A DNA stretch of 64,000 nucleotides from the NCBI RefSeq assembly GCF_001579175.1, contig NZ_KQ970759.1, positions 802,336-866,335 on the forward strand. Reading direction: 5' to 3'. This DNA comes from Streptococcus oralis. Lineage in GTDB: Bacteria > Bacillota > Bacilli > Lactobacillales > Streptococcaceae. Position numbers and translations under genes: made by a program. Positions 56,909 through 64,000 of this stretch are shown here, in pieces; positions within the stretch are counted from its first letter, which is position 1, and each line of letters begins with the position of its first letter. A model generated the notes under the pieces. The model had not been told where the DNA came from. It searched no databases and was given only the letters and a program-made list of their open reading frames with translations.

Positions 56909-58242
56909 TCAAATTCCCTCTTAAATCTAATAATTTGTCTAAATGTGTTGTCTTCCATCTCTGTTTCTAGAATAATGTTGTCATACTTGTCTAAAATCTC
57001 ATTGACATTATTAAGTCCTAGACCTCTATTTCTTCCCTTAGTAGAGAAACCTAAGGCAAATAAGTTTTCTGAAGGCGTCATAGTGATTTTACATGAATTC
57101 TGGATGACTATAACTGTTTCAAAATCCATTTTAATAACTGCAACTTCCATTTGTTTCAAGTAACTATCCACAGCACCTTCAACAGCATTATTTAAGAGAA
57201 TGCTCATGATGCGAACAAGATCAAGTAAATCTATTGACAATCTAGTAATAACATCCTTTACTTCCAATGTAAACTCTACATCATTATTTCGTGCATAGAC
57301 AATGGATTGAGCAATCAAACTACGTAAAGCTGAATCTTCTATGTTGTTCAAATCAAAGTAAGTATATTTCTCTGAACGCAGTTTTTGATTCGCTTTTACT
57401 AATACTTCATTGTAAACTCTATCAATTTCTTGTAAATCTTCACTGTCAATTGCCATTTGCATGCTGACAAGCATACCTGCATAATCATGACGAAAACCTC
57501 GAATTTCATTATACAAACCTACAATTTCATCTGTATAAGTCTGTAAATACTTTTGTTCAAATTTCTTTTGTTTTAGAGCAATCTCTTTTTCAATTTGAAC
57601 CTTATAAGAGTTCATTGCAAAGAAGCACAATAATAAACATATAAAAATGATGGCTGCTAAAATACTCCCAAAGCTATTTAAATGAGGAAAAGTGCTAACA
57701 ATATCTGAAATAAACAGTACAATATGCAAAGTGAAGAAAGCAACTATAACTTTTTTAAAAAAAGGATAGAGATAATCTTTGTCGAAATATTTAAGTTCTA
57801 GGTTAAAATAGGTAATAATTTTATCTATTACAAAATATGAAATTAAATTAATTATGAAAAAGAATAATCTTTCATGTTGTTCTACAAGTAAGTCCCCTGT
57901 AATAGATGATATAGTAACGGACAAAAAAGTATGAGCACTTTGATACAATAGTGAAAATATTAAACTTAAAAATATATTTTTTGAGGAATCATACTTTTTA
58001 AAAAATTTAAAATAGCAATAGAACAGAATTGGATAAAAATTCTTTAAAGTATAATGTAAAATCAGTATTAATTTATCAGAATCTATAAAAGAAAATATAA
58101 AGGCATAAATTACTTGAAATACAAAGAATATAAAACCAAAAATATATCTTTCTTTTTTTGAAATTTCACAAATTCGACTATAAATTTTACTGATTATAAC
58201 ACAAGTTAAGAATGCATCTAATATTCCTACTATAATGTCCAT
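56905..58242 (-). CDS. comD: Competence pheromone receptor kinase ComD
   Basis: 445 residues. About six to seven membrane helices in the first 215 residues form the CSP receptor; then HPK10-type kinase parts: the phospho-histidine region IRGFRHDYAG, N-box LLNNAVEGAVDS and G-box GLGLNNVNEIL. The N-terminal region decides pherotype and should match the divergent CSP encoded just upstream. 11 bases lie between comC stop and comD start. Confidence 0.95.
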   Translation of the reverse strand: MDIIVGILDAFLTCVIISKIYSRICEISKKERYIFGFIFFVFQVIYAFIFSFIDSDKLILILHYTLKNFYPILFYCYFKFFKKYDSSKNIFLSLIFSLLYQSAHTFLSVTISSITGDLLVEQHERLFFFIINLISYFVIDKIITYFNLELKYFDKDYLYPFFKKVIVAFFTLHIVLFISDIVSTFPHLNSFGSILAAIIFICLLLCFFAMNSYKVQIEKEIALKQKKFEQKYLQTYTDEIVGLYNEIRGFRHDYAGMLVSMQMAIDSEDLQEIDRVYNEVLVKANQKLRSEKYTYFDLNNIEDSALRSLIAQSIVYARNNDVEFTLEVKDVITRLSIDLLDLVRIMSILLNNAVEGAVDSYLKQMEVAVIKMDFETVIVIQNSCKITMTPSENLFALGFSTKGRNRGLGLNNVNEILDKYDNIILETEMEDNTFRQIIRFKREFE

Positions 58243-58253
58243 TTTATACTCCT

Positions 58254-58382
58254 TTATTTTCTCCTAAAAATAGGAATTTGCTTGAAAAGATCCATTAATC
58301 CTCTTTTATCCCCACCTCGAATCTCCTGCAATTCTGTTTCTGTTACCTCTTTAAATTGTTCCAATTTAACTGTGTTTTTCAT
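58254..58382 (-). CDS. comC: Competence-stimulating peptide precursor ComC
   Basis: 42-codon gene on the minus strand, too short for standard gene tables. The product begins MKNTVKLEQFKEVTETEL and has a double-glycine leader of 24 residues ending IRGG, then the predicted mature peptide DKRGLMDLFKQIPIFRRK (18 residues). The acidic first residue, basic C-terminus and hydrophobic LFKQIPIF core are typical of CSPs, but the sequence is neither pneumococcal CSP-1 nor CSP-2. GGAG precedes the ATG. First gene of comCDE, with a ComE direct repeat and TATAAT upstream. Export by ComAB, encoded elsewhere, is expected. Confidence 0.95.
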   Translation of the reverse strand: MKNTVKLEQFKEVTETELQEIRGGDKRGLMDLFKQIPIFRRK

Positions 58383-58429
58383 AATAAAGTCTCCTGTATT
58401 GTTTTTCTTGTAAATTAACTTACAACCCT

Positions 58430-58435
58430 ATTATA
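58430..58435 (-). promoter_or_regulatory. -10 box of comCDE
   Basis: TATAAT on the minus strand, 32 bases downstream of the ComE repeat and 48 bases before the comC ATG. No -35 match, as expected for an activator-dependent promoter. Confidence 0.8.
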
Positions 58436-58466
58436 CAAAATGAAGACCATGTAAGAAAAATTTCTT

Positions 58467-58496
58467 CCCAACTGTACATTTTTGCACCTGAAACGC
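58467..58496 (-). promoter_or_regulatory. ComE-binding direct repeat
   Basis: Minus strand GCGTTTCAG, 12-bp spacer, ACAGTTGGG. It fits the 9-bp imperfect repeat with 12-bp spacing known for ComE sites (aCAnTTcaG and aCAgTTgaG). Confidence 0.85.
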
Positions 58497-58510
58497 ACTT
58501 TTTTAAGAAA

Positions 58511-58534
58511 AAAGCTGGGAAAACTCCCAGCTTT
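58511..58534 (-). terminator. Terminator after tRNA-Arg
   Basis: aaagctggga / tcccagcttt, AAAC loop, T run on the minus strand. In pneumococcus leakage through this tRNA-Arg terminator supplies basal comCDE transcription; the same arrangement is seen here. Confidence 0.85.
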
Positions 58535-58545
58535 ACATCTAAAAT

Positions 58546-58619
58546 TGATCCCAGCAGGATTCGAACCTGCGACCGTTCGCTTAGAAGGCGAATGCTCTAT
58601 CCAGCTGAGCTATGAGACC
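58546..58619 (-). tRNA. tRNA-Arg (TCT)
   Basis: 74-base cloverleaf on the minus strand. 5' GGTCTCATAGCTCAGCTGG, anticodon loop CTTCTAA gives TCT, T-arm GGTTCGAATCC, acceptor end TGGGATC plus discriminator A. Confidence 0.95.
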
Positions 58620-58629
58620 TAACATGAAC

Positions 58630-58658
58630 ATTCTATCAAAAAACAAGAGCTAAGTCAA
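58630..58658 (-). promoter_or_regulatory. Promoter of tRNA-Arg
   Basis: Minus strand TTGACT, 17-bp spacer, TAGAAT, about 11 bases before the tRNA. It overlaps nothing but the short gap after rlmH. Confidence 0.75.
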
Positions 58659-58662
58659 TCTT

Positions 58663-59142
58663 CTATTTGTGATAAGGAGATCCCTGTTGAATTGTAAAAG
58701 CTCGATAAATTTGTTCAATTAAAACCAATCTCATTAACTGATGTGGTAAGGTTAGACGTCCGAAACTGACAGAAAGATTGGCCCTACTTTTTACAACAGG
58801 AGCTAGACCCAAACTTCCTCCAATGATAAAAGTAAGAGTTGAGTAGCCTTTTATAGAAGCCTCTTCTAATTGCTTACTAAATTCCTCTGAAGAGAATGTT
58901 TTTCCTTCTATAGCTAAGACAAGGACAAAATCCCTTTCTCCAACTTTAGAAAGAATTCTAGCGCCTTCTGTTTCCAAGATTTTTTGATTTTCTATTTCAC
59001 TAGCTTTATCAGGTGTTTTCTCATCAGCAAGCTCAATCATCTCCAATTTTGCGAAACGTGAAATTCGTTTGCTATATTCAGCAATACCATCTTTAAGATA
59101 TTTTTCTTTCAGTTTTCCTACTGTTACAATTTTTATTTTCAT
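58663..59142 (-). CDS. rlmH: 23S rRNA pseudouridine-1915 N3-methyltransferase RlmH
   Basis: 159 residues, SPOUT methyltransferase. Typical features: [16 protein letters not shown], the knot [15 protein letters not shown] and the C-terminal [20 protein letters not shown] with final HK. It methylates the pseudouridine of helix 69. Divergent from htrA and located near oriC, as in other streptococci. Confidence 0.96.
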   Translation of the reverse strand: MKIKIVTVGKLKEKYLKDGIAEYSKRISRFAKLEMIELADEKTPDKASEIENQKILETEGARILSKVGERDFVLVLAIEGKTFSSEEFSKQLEEASIKGYSTLTFIIGGSLGLAPVVKSRANLSVSFGRLTLPHQLMRLVLIEQIYRAFTIQQGSPYHK

Positions 59143-59179
59143 TCTTCTATTCTATCATATCCACACTTTATTTCACATC

Positions 59180-59242
59180 TTATACACATCAAAACTATCT
59201 AAAATAACGAGGAAATTCACAGAATAAAGTGAGTTATCCACA
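59180..59242. promoter_or_regulatory. DnaA-box pair upstream of htrA
   Basis: TTATACACA at 59180-59188 and a perfect TTATCCACA at 59234-59242, in the rlmH-htrA gap about 2.2 kb left of the main oriC cluster. Confidence 0.6.
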
Positions 59243-59263
59243 ACTTGTGTAAAACTTTAAGCT

Positions 59264-59296
59264 TTTAAGTTTGGATTAAGTTAATAGGTTTATAAT
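59264..59296 (+). promoter_or_regulatory. htrA promoter with CiaR box
   Basis: TTTAAG-N5-ATTAAG (59264-59280), exact CiaR direct repeat, then TATAAT at 59291-59296. The repeat sits in the -35 region, so CiaR should activate htrA. Confidence 0.85.
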
Positions 59297-59327
59297 CTGA
59301 GTAAATAAATAACAAACGGAGGCGTTT

Positions 59328-60518
59328 ATGAAACACTTACAAAAATTTTACAAAAAAGTAGTTAAAGTTCTTGCAATCATTCTAATAGGATTTTTAAGTG
59401 GTGCCTTAGGAAGTTTCGTAACATTACAACTTTATCAAAAACAAGGAAACCAAGCTACAAATAATAATTCCAACACTGTTACCCAAACATCCTATAAGAA
59501 TGAAACTTCAACTACCCAAGCAGTCAATAAGGTTAAAGATGCCGTTGTATCTGTTATTACTTATTCATCAAATAGACAAAGTAGTCTATTTGGAACTGAT
59601 GAAACAGATACTGATCCTGATTCTCAACAAATTGCAAGTGAGGGTTCAGGGGTTATCTATAAAAAGAATGGGAATGATGCTTATCTTGTAACAAATACTC
59701 ACGTTATCAATGGAGCTTCAAAAGTTGATATACGCTTGGCAGATGGTACTAAGGTCCCTGGTGAGATTGTAGGATCTGACACCTTCTCTGATATTGCTGT
59801 CGTAAAAATCTCTTCAGAGAAAGTAACAACCGTAGCTGAATTCGGTGACTCTAGCCAACTTAATGTAGGGGAAACAGCGATTGCAATTGGTAGTCCACTA
59901 GGTTCTGAATATGCCAATACCGTTACACAGGGGATCATTTCAAGTCTTGATCGAACTGTATCTCTAAAATCTGAAGATGGACAAGCTATTTCTACAAAAG
60001 CTATTCAAACAGACACTGCTATTAACCCAGGTAACTCTGGTGGTCCACTTGTAAACATTCAAGGTCAAGTTATCGGAATTACATCAAGTAAAATCGCAAG
60101 TAACGGGAAAACATCTGTAGAAGGTCTTGGTTTTGCAATTCCTTCAAACGACGTACAAAATATCATTAAACAGCTTGAAAGTGATGGTAAAGTGACTCGT
60201 CCTGCTCTTGGAATCCAAATGGTCAATCTGTCTAACGTTGGAGCTAATGATCTGAGAAAACTCAACATCCCAAGTAGTCTTACTTCAGGTGTAGTTGTTC
60301 GATCTGTTCAAAGCAATATGCCAGCAAATGGACATCTTCAAAAATACGACGTCATTACTAAAGTTGACGACAAAGAGATTGCTTCATCAACAGATCTACA
60401 ACATGCTCTTTATACTCATGCTATAGGAGATACTATAAAAGTAACCTACTACCGTAATGGTAAAGAGGAAACAACCTCTATTAAGCTTGATAAGAATTCT
60501 GGTGATCTAGAATCTTAA
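59328..60518 (+). CDS. htrA: Serine protease HtrA (DegP family)
   Basis: 396 residues. N-terminal membrane anchor ([17 protein letters not shown]), trypsin-like domain with histidine in NTHVINGA, aspartate in DIAVVKI and serine in [10 protein letters not shown], then one PDZ domain (about 285-385). Surface quality-control protease that also degrades CSP and late competence proteins in pneumococcus. GGAGG before the ATG and CiaR control upstream. parB follows after 57 bases, with a small tgtaaag / ctttaca hairpin between them. Confidence 0.96.
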   Translation: MKHLQKFYKKVVKVLAIILIGFLSGALGSFVTLQLYQKQGNQATNNNSNTVTQTSYKNETSTTQAVNKVKDAVVSVITYSSNRQSSLFGTDETDTDPDSQQIASEGSGVIYKKNGNDAYLVTNTHVINGASKVDIRLADGTKVPGEIVGSDTFSDIAVVKISSEKVTTVAEFGDSSQLNVGETAIAIGSPLGSEYANTVTQGIISSLDRTVSLKSEDGQAISTKAIQTDTAINPGNSGGPLVNIQGQVIGITSSKIASNGKTSVEGLGFAIPSNDVQNIIKQLESDGKVTRPALGIQMVNLSNVGANDLRKLNIPSSLTSGVVVRSVQSNMPANGHLQKYDVITKVDDKEIASSTDLQHALYTHAIGDTIKVTYYRNGKEETTSIKLDKNSGDLES

Positions 60519-60575
60519 TTGACATCAGTGTAAAGAAAACTTTACAGATAGTAAAAGATATGTTAGTGTAGAATC

Positions 60576-61333
60576 ATGGAAAAATTTGAAATGATTTCTA
60601 TCGCAGAAATACAAAAAAATCCTTACCAACCTCGAAAAGAATTTGATGCAGAGAAACTAAAGGAATTAGCCCAATCAATCAAAGAAAATGGGCTCATCCA
60701 ACCAATCATCGTTCGTCAATCTCCTGTAATTGGTTATGAAATCCTTGCAGGAGAGAGACGATATCGGGCTTCTCTCTTAGCTGGTCTTACTTCTATTCCA
60801 GCCATTGTGAAACATCTCTCAGATCAGGAAATGATGATCCAGTCTATCATTGAGAATCTGCAGAGAGAAAACTTGAATCCAGTTGAAGAGGCACGCGCCT
60901 ACGAATCTTTGGTAGAAAAAGGATTTACTCACACTGAGATAGCGGATAAAATGGGAAAATCTCGTCCTTATATCACTAATTTTATTCGTTTGCTTTCCCT
61001 ACCAGAGCATATCTTATCTGAAGTGGAAAATGGAAAAATCTCTCAAGCTCATGCACGTTCACTAGTTGGTTTGGATAAAGAGCAGCAAGAATATTTCTTC
61101 CAATTAATCAAAAACGAAGACATCTCTGTGAGAAAATTAGAAACACTGCTGACAGAAAAAAACAAAAGAAACAGAAAAAAAGTGACTCTTTCATCAAAGA
61201 TGAGGAAGATAAATTGAAAAAACTACTTGGAGTGAATGTAGAAATTAAACTTTCTAAAAAAGATACTGGAAAGATTGTTATTTCTTTTTCAAGTCAAGAA
61301 GAATATGACAGAATTATCAACAGCCTGAAATAA
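60576..61333 (+). pseudogene. parB: Chromosome-partitioning protein ParB (Spo0J), frameshifted
   Basis: CTPase that loads at parS and spreads. Frame 1 gives 213 residues with the CTP/arginine patch (IVRQSPVIGYEILAGERRYRAS, quoted in part), ENLQREN and the HTH (TEIADKMGKSRPYI), then ends after SSKMRKIN. The expected C-terminal dimerisation domain (DEEDKLKKLLG, VEIKLSKKDTGKIVISFSS, IINSLK) is intact in another frame up to the TAA at 61333. A run of seven A at 61156-61162 is the break; eight A would give TEKKQKKQKK and join the two parts into about 252 residues, the family length. As written ParB lacks its dimerisation domain. No Shine-Dalgarno is seen before the ATG. Confidence 0.9.
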
Positions 61334-61549
61334 GGCTGTTGTTTTATTTTCTCAACCCACAAATTTATCCACTAATTTTTTTAGCCAAAGACTTACTAAA
61401 TCAAGGATTTTTCTATTTATCCCCAACCTGTGGATAAATACTGCTAACATTGTGGATTCTTTTCCCCAATCTGTGGAAAAATCCTACTATCTATGGTAAA
61501 ATAAGTCTAGCGCTAAACTACTAAAATCATAGTAAAGGAGGAAAAATAG
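61334..61549. other. oriC, DnaA-box cluster upstream of dnaA
   Basis: A/T-rich gap with several DnaA boxes: TTATCCACT (61365-61373), TTATCCCCA (61417-61425), TGTGGATAA (61429-61437), TGTGGATTC (61451-61459) and TGTGGAAAA (61472-61480). An extended -10 (TGGTAAAAT, to 61502) is a likely dnaA promoter. With the boxes after dnaA this forms the bipartite origin typical of Firmicutes. Confidence 0.88.
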
Positions 61550-62911
61550 TTGAAAGAAAAGCAATTTTGGAATCGTATTTTAGAATTTGCTCAAGAAAGA
61601 TTGACGCGATCTATGTATGATTTCTATGCTACACCTGCTGAACTCATCAAAGTAGAAGAAAATACAGCTACTATATTTCTACCGAGAACAGAGATGGAAA
61701 TGGTATGGGAAAAGCAATTAAAAGATATTATTGTTGCTGCTGGTTTTGAAATTTATGATTCTGAAATCAAACCCCACTATATTTTCACTAAACCCCAGAG
61801 TACAGAGTCTGCTCAAGTAAGTGATACGACTGATAGTTCTACTTACAATTACACACCTGCGCTACCAACGATTCCCTACTCCGAAACAGGGTTAAAAGAA
61901 AAATATACCTTTGATAACTTTATTCAAGGTGATGGAAATGTTTGGGCGGTTTCTGCTGCACTAGCTGTATCTGAAGATTTGGCTCTGACTTATAATCCTC
62001 TTTTCATCTATGGAGGACCTGGTCTTGGAAAGACTCACTTGCTCAATGCAATTGGAAATGAAATTCTGAAAAATATTCCTGATGCGCGTGTCAAGTACAT
62101 TCCTGCTGAAAGCTTTATCAACGACTTTCTTGAACACTTAAGACTTGGGGAAATGGAAAAGTTCAAAAAGACTTACCGTAGTCTTGATCTCCTGTTGATC
62201 GATGATATCCAATCTCTCAGTGGCAAAAAAGTAGCGACCCAGGAAGAATTTTTCAATACCTTCAATGCTCTTCATGATAAGCAGAAACAGATTGTCCTAA
62301 CCAGTGATCGAAGTCCTAAACACCTAGAAGGTCTTGAGGAAAGACTTGTCACGCGCTTTAGCTGGGGATTGACGCAAAATATCACTCCTCCTGACTTTGA
62401 GACACGTATCGCCATTCTTCAAAGTAAAACAGAGCACTTGGATTACCATTTCCAAAGTGATACTCTGGAATACTTGGCTGGCCAATTTGATTCAAATGTT
62501 CGAGAATTGGAAGGAGCAATCAACGATATCACTTTAATTGCCAGAGTGAAGAAGATTAAGGATATTACTATTGATATTGCTGCGGAAGCTATTAGAGCAC
62601 GTAAGCAAGACGCCCGCCAGATACTTATTATTCCAATTGAGAAAATCCAAACTGAAGTTGGTAATTTTTATGGAGTGAGTGTCAAAGAAATGAAGGGGAC
62701 GAGACGAGTTCAAAACATCGTTTTAGCACGTCAAGTTGCCATGTACCTAGCTAGAGAACTGACAGATAACAGTCTTCCAAAAATCGGAAAAGAATTTGGC
62801 GGAAAGGATCACACCACCGTTATTCACGCCCATGCTAAAATCAAATCATTGATTGACGAAGACGATAATTTACGTTTAGAAATAGAAGCAATCAAAAAGA
62901 AAATTAAGTAG
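61550..62911 (+). CDS. dnaA: Chromosomal replication initiator DnaA
   Basis: 453 residues. Domain I ([17 protein letters not shown]), a linker, AAA+ domain III with Walker [16 protein letters not shown] and Walker B LLLIDDIQ, the arginine finger region and domain IV with [12 protein letters not shown] for DnaA-box binding. Start codon is TTG at 61550, with AAAGGAGG nine bases upstream. It is flanked by DnaA-box clusters on both sides. Confidence 0.97.
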   Translation: MKEKQFWNRILEFAQERLTRSMYDFYATPAELIKVEENTATIFLPRTEMEMVWEKQLKDIIVAAGFEIYDSEIKPHYIFTKPQSTESAQVSDTTDSSTYNYTPALPTIPYSETGLKEKYTFDNFIQGDGNVWAVSAALAVSEDLALTYNPLFIYGGPGLGKTHLLNAIGNEILKNIPDARVKYIPAESFINDFLEHLRLGEMEKFKKTYRSLDLLLIDDIQSLSGKKVATQEEFFNTFNALHDKQKQIVLTSDRSPKHLEGLEERLVTRFSWGLTQNITPPDFETRIAILQSKTEHLDYHFQSDTLEYLAGQFDSNVRELEGAINDITLIARVKKIKDITIDIAAEAIRARKQDARQILIIPIEKIQTEVGNFYGVSVKEMKGTRRVQNIVLARQVAMYLARELTDNSLPKIGKEFGGKDHTTVIHAHAKIKSLIDEDDNLRLEIEAIKKKIK

Positions 62912-63069
62912 CTTGTGGATAAGTTTTCCTTTCTTATCTTTTTTATCCACATTTTTTAAACAAGCTTAGAAGCTTAAGTTTACTAAATAGCACTCAGTTT
63001 TCCACAGAATTCACACACTCTATTATTACTATTAACTTTCTAATACTAAAAATAAATAAAGGAGAATCC
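62912..63069. other. oriC, DnaA-box cluster between dnaA and dnaN
   Basis: TGTGGATAA (62914-62922), TTATCCACA (62943-62951) and TTTTCCACA (62998-63006) in an A/T-rich gap. Probably the second half of the origin, containing the unwinding region. Confidence 0.85.
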
Positions 63070-64000
63070 ATGATTCATTTTTCAATCAATAAAAACTTAT
63101 TTCTACAAGCCTTAAATACTACAAAACGAGCAATTAGCTCAAAAAATGCTATTCCAATTTTATCAACAATCAAAATTGACGTTACCAATGAAGGAATTAC
63201 TTTAATTGGATCAAATGGGCAAATCTCCATTGAAAATTTCATTTCTCAAAAGAATGAAGATGCTGGTCTTTTGATTACTTCATTAGGTTCGATTCTTCTT
63301 GAAGCCTCTTTCTTTATCAATGTTGTATCTAGTCTTCCAGATGTAACGCTTGATTTCAAAGAGATTGAACAAAAACAAATTGTTTTAACAAGTGGCAAAT
63401 CAGAAATCACCCTAAAAGGAAAAGATAGCGAACAGTACCCACGAATCCAAGAAATTTCAGCAAGCACACCTTTGGTTCTTGAAACAAAACTACTCAAGAA
63501 AATTATCAATGAAACAGCATTTGCTGCAAGTACGCAAGAAAGTCGTCCAATTTTGACTGGTGTCCATTTTGTTTTGAGCCAACACAAGGAACTAAAAACA
63601 GTTGCGACAGACTCACACCGCCTTAGCCAGAAGAAATTGACTCTTGAAAAAAATGGAGATGATTTCGATGTGGTGATTCCTAGCCGCTCTCTACGCGAAT
63701 TTTCAGCGGTATTTACAGATGATATTGAAACTGTAGAGATTTTCTTTGCAAATAATCAAATCCTCTTTAGAAGCGAAAATATTAGCTTCTACACTCGTCT
63801 CCTAGAAGGAAACTATCCTGATACAGATCGTTTGATTCCAACAGACTTTAACACTACAATTACTTTTGATGTGGTTAATTTGCGTCAATCTATGGAGCGT
63901 GCACGTCTCTTATCAAGTGCGACTCAAAACGGTACTGTGAAGCTTGAAATTAAAGGTGGGGTTGTTGGTGCCCATGTTCACTCTCCAGAAGTTGGTAAAG
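63070..64000 (+). CDS. dnaN: DNA polymerase III beta subunit (sliding clamp), 3' end missing
   Basis: First 310 codons of a protein usually about 378 residues long. MIHFSINKNLFLQAL, then ISSKNAIPILSTIKI, QESRPILTGVHF, TDSHRLSQKKL and LLEGNYPDTDRLIP are clamp signatures of domains 1 and 2. AAAGGAG seven bases before the ATG. Follows dnaA as usual and leaves the window on the right. Confidence 0.96.
   Translation, partial: MIHFSINKNLFLQALNTTKRAISSKNAIPILSTIKIDVTNEGITLIGSNGQISIENFISQKNEDAGLLITSLGSILLEASFFINVVSSLPDVTLDFKEIEQKQIVLTSGKSEITLKGKDSEQYPRIQEISASTPLVLETKLLKKIINETAFAASTQESRPILTGVHFVLSQHKELKTVATDSHRLSQKKLTLEKNGDDFDVVIPSRSLREFSAVFTDDIETVEIFFANNQILFRSENISFYTRLLEGNYPDTDRLIPTDFNTTITFDVVNLRQSMERARLLSSATQNGTVKLEIKGGVVGAHVHSPEVGK

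Noticed and set aside
59051-59070. GCGAAACGTGAAATTCG as a third parS site inside rlmH
   Set aside because: It departs from GTTTCACGTGAAAC at several core positions and is not palindromic.

Overview
The window is origin-proximal chromosome of a mitis-group Streptococcus (pneumoniae/mitis/oralis/infantis type). The evidence is dnaA-dnaN with DnaA boxes, parB, htrA with a CiaR box, comCDE flanked by tRNA-Arg and tRNA-Glu/tRNA-Asn, a choline-binding CHAP hydrolase (CbpD type), pcsB with a VicR-type box, the clpC-ctsR pair and a TPP-riboswitch thiamine transporter. Most genes left of oriC (about 61.4 kb) lie on the minus strand, as expected for genes co-directional with the leftward fork. The order mostly matches the left flank of the pneumococcal origin as I remember it. 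Clear additions are polA beside cbpD, a large LPXTG repeat protein, an LPXTG pilin-domain remnant, and a 10-kb acyl-CoA metabolism block.

Layout: 1-41 nadR start; 186-3077 clpC (frameshifted) and ctsR; 3249-3719 LPXTG remnant; 3779-6771 thiamine-type ABC transporter under a TPP riboswitch; 6841-9474 polA; 9603-11912 LPXTG repeat protein; 12028-13149 cbpD; 13239-17331 veg, dnaC, rplI, gdpP; 17507-27529 acyl-CoA block; 27775-31511 hpf, comFC-comFA, yigZ, PH-domain protein; 31608-34522 cysK, tsf, rpsB; 34745-37362 pcsB, mreD, mreC; 37422-43800 ecfT-ecfA2-ecfA1-pgsA-rodZ-ymfH-ymfF; 43959-45421 yaaA-recF; 45480-48137 guaB, trpS; 48333-52569 ABC-F and YfhO proteins; 52591-55916 YhgE/Pip and its TetR; 55954-58619 tRNAs around comCDE; 58663-61333 rlmH, htrA, parB (frameshifted); 61334-64000 oriC, dnaA, dnaN (cut by the window edge).

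The most unusual part is 17.5-27.5 kb. It encodes an acyl-CoA dehydrogenase, 3-hydroxybutyryl-CoA dehydrogenase, thiolase, enoyl-CoA hydratase, both CoA-transferase subunits, a LysR regulator, a second acyl-CoA dehydrogenase without the usual catalytic glutamate, a metallo-beta-lactamase-fold hydrolase and a FabK-type flavoprotein. Together these form a nearly complete short-chain beta-oxidation or butyrate-type cycle, with no electron-transfer flavoprotein in the window. Three promoter regions in the block each carry CTAT-N11-ATAG (a LysR-type T-N11-A box) and a cre-like palindrome close to TGTAAGCGCTTACA. This suggests one regulon under the local LysR protein and carbon catabolite control.

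The competence genes form a second theme. comC encodes an unusual predicted pheromone and has a ComE direct repeat upstream. comFA has a perfect com-box that would give a leaderless mRNA, and cbpD has a degenerate com-box. Two genes (clpC, parB) carry single-base deletions in homopolymers; these are either real lesions or assembly errors.
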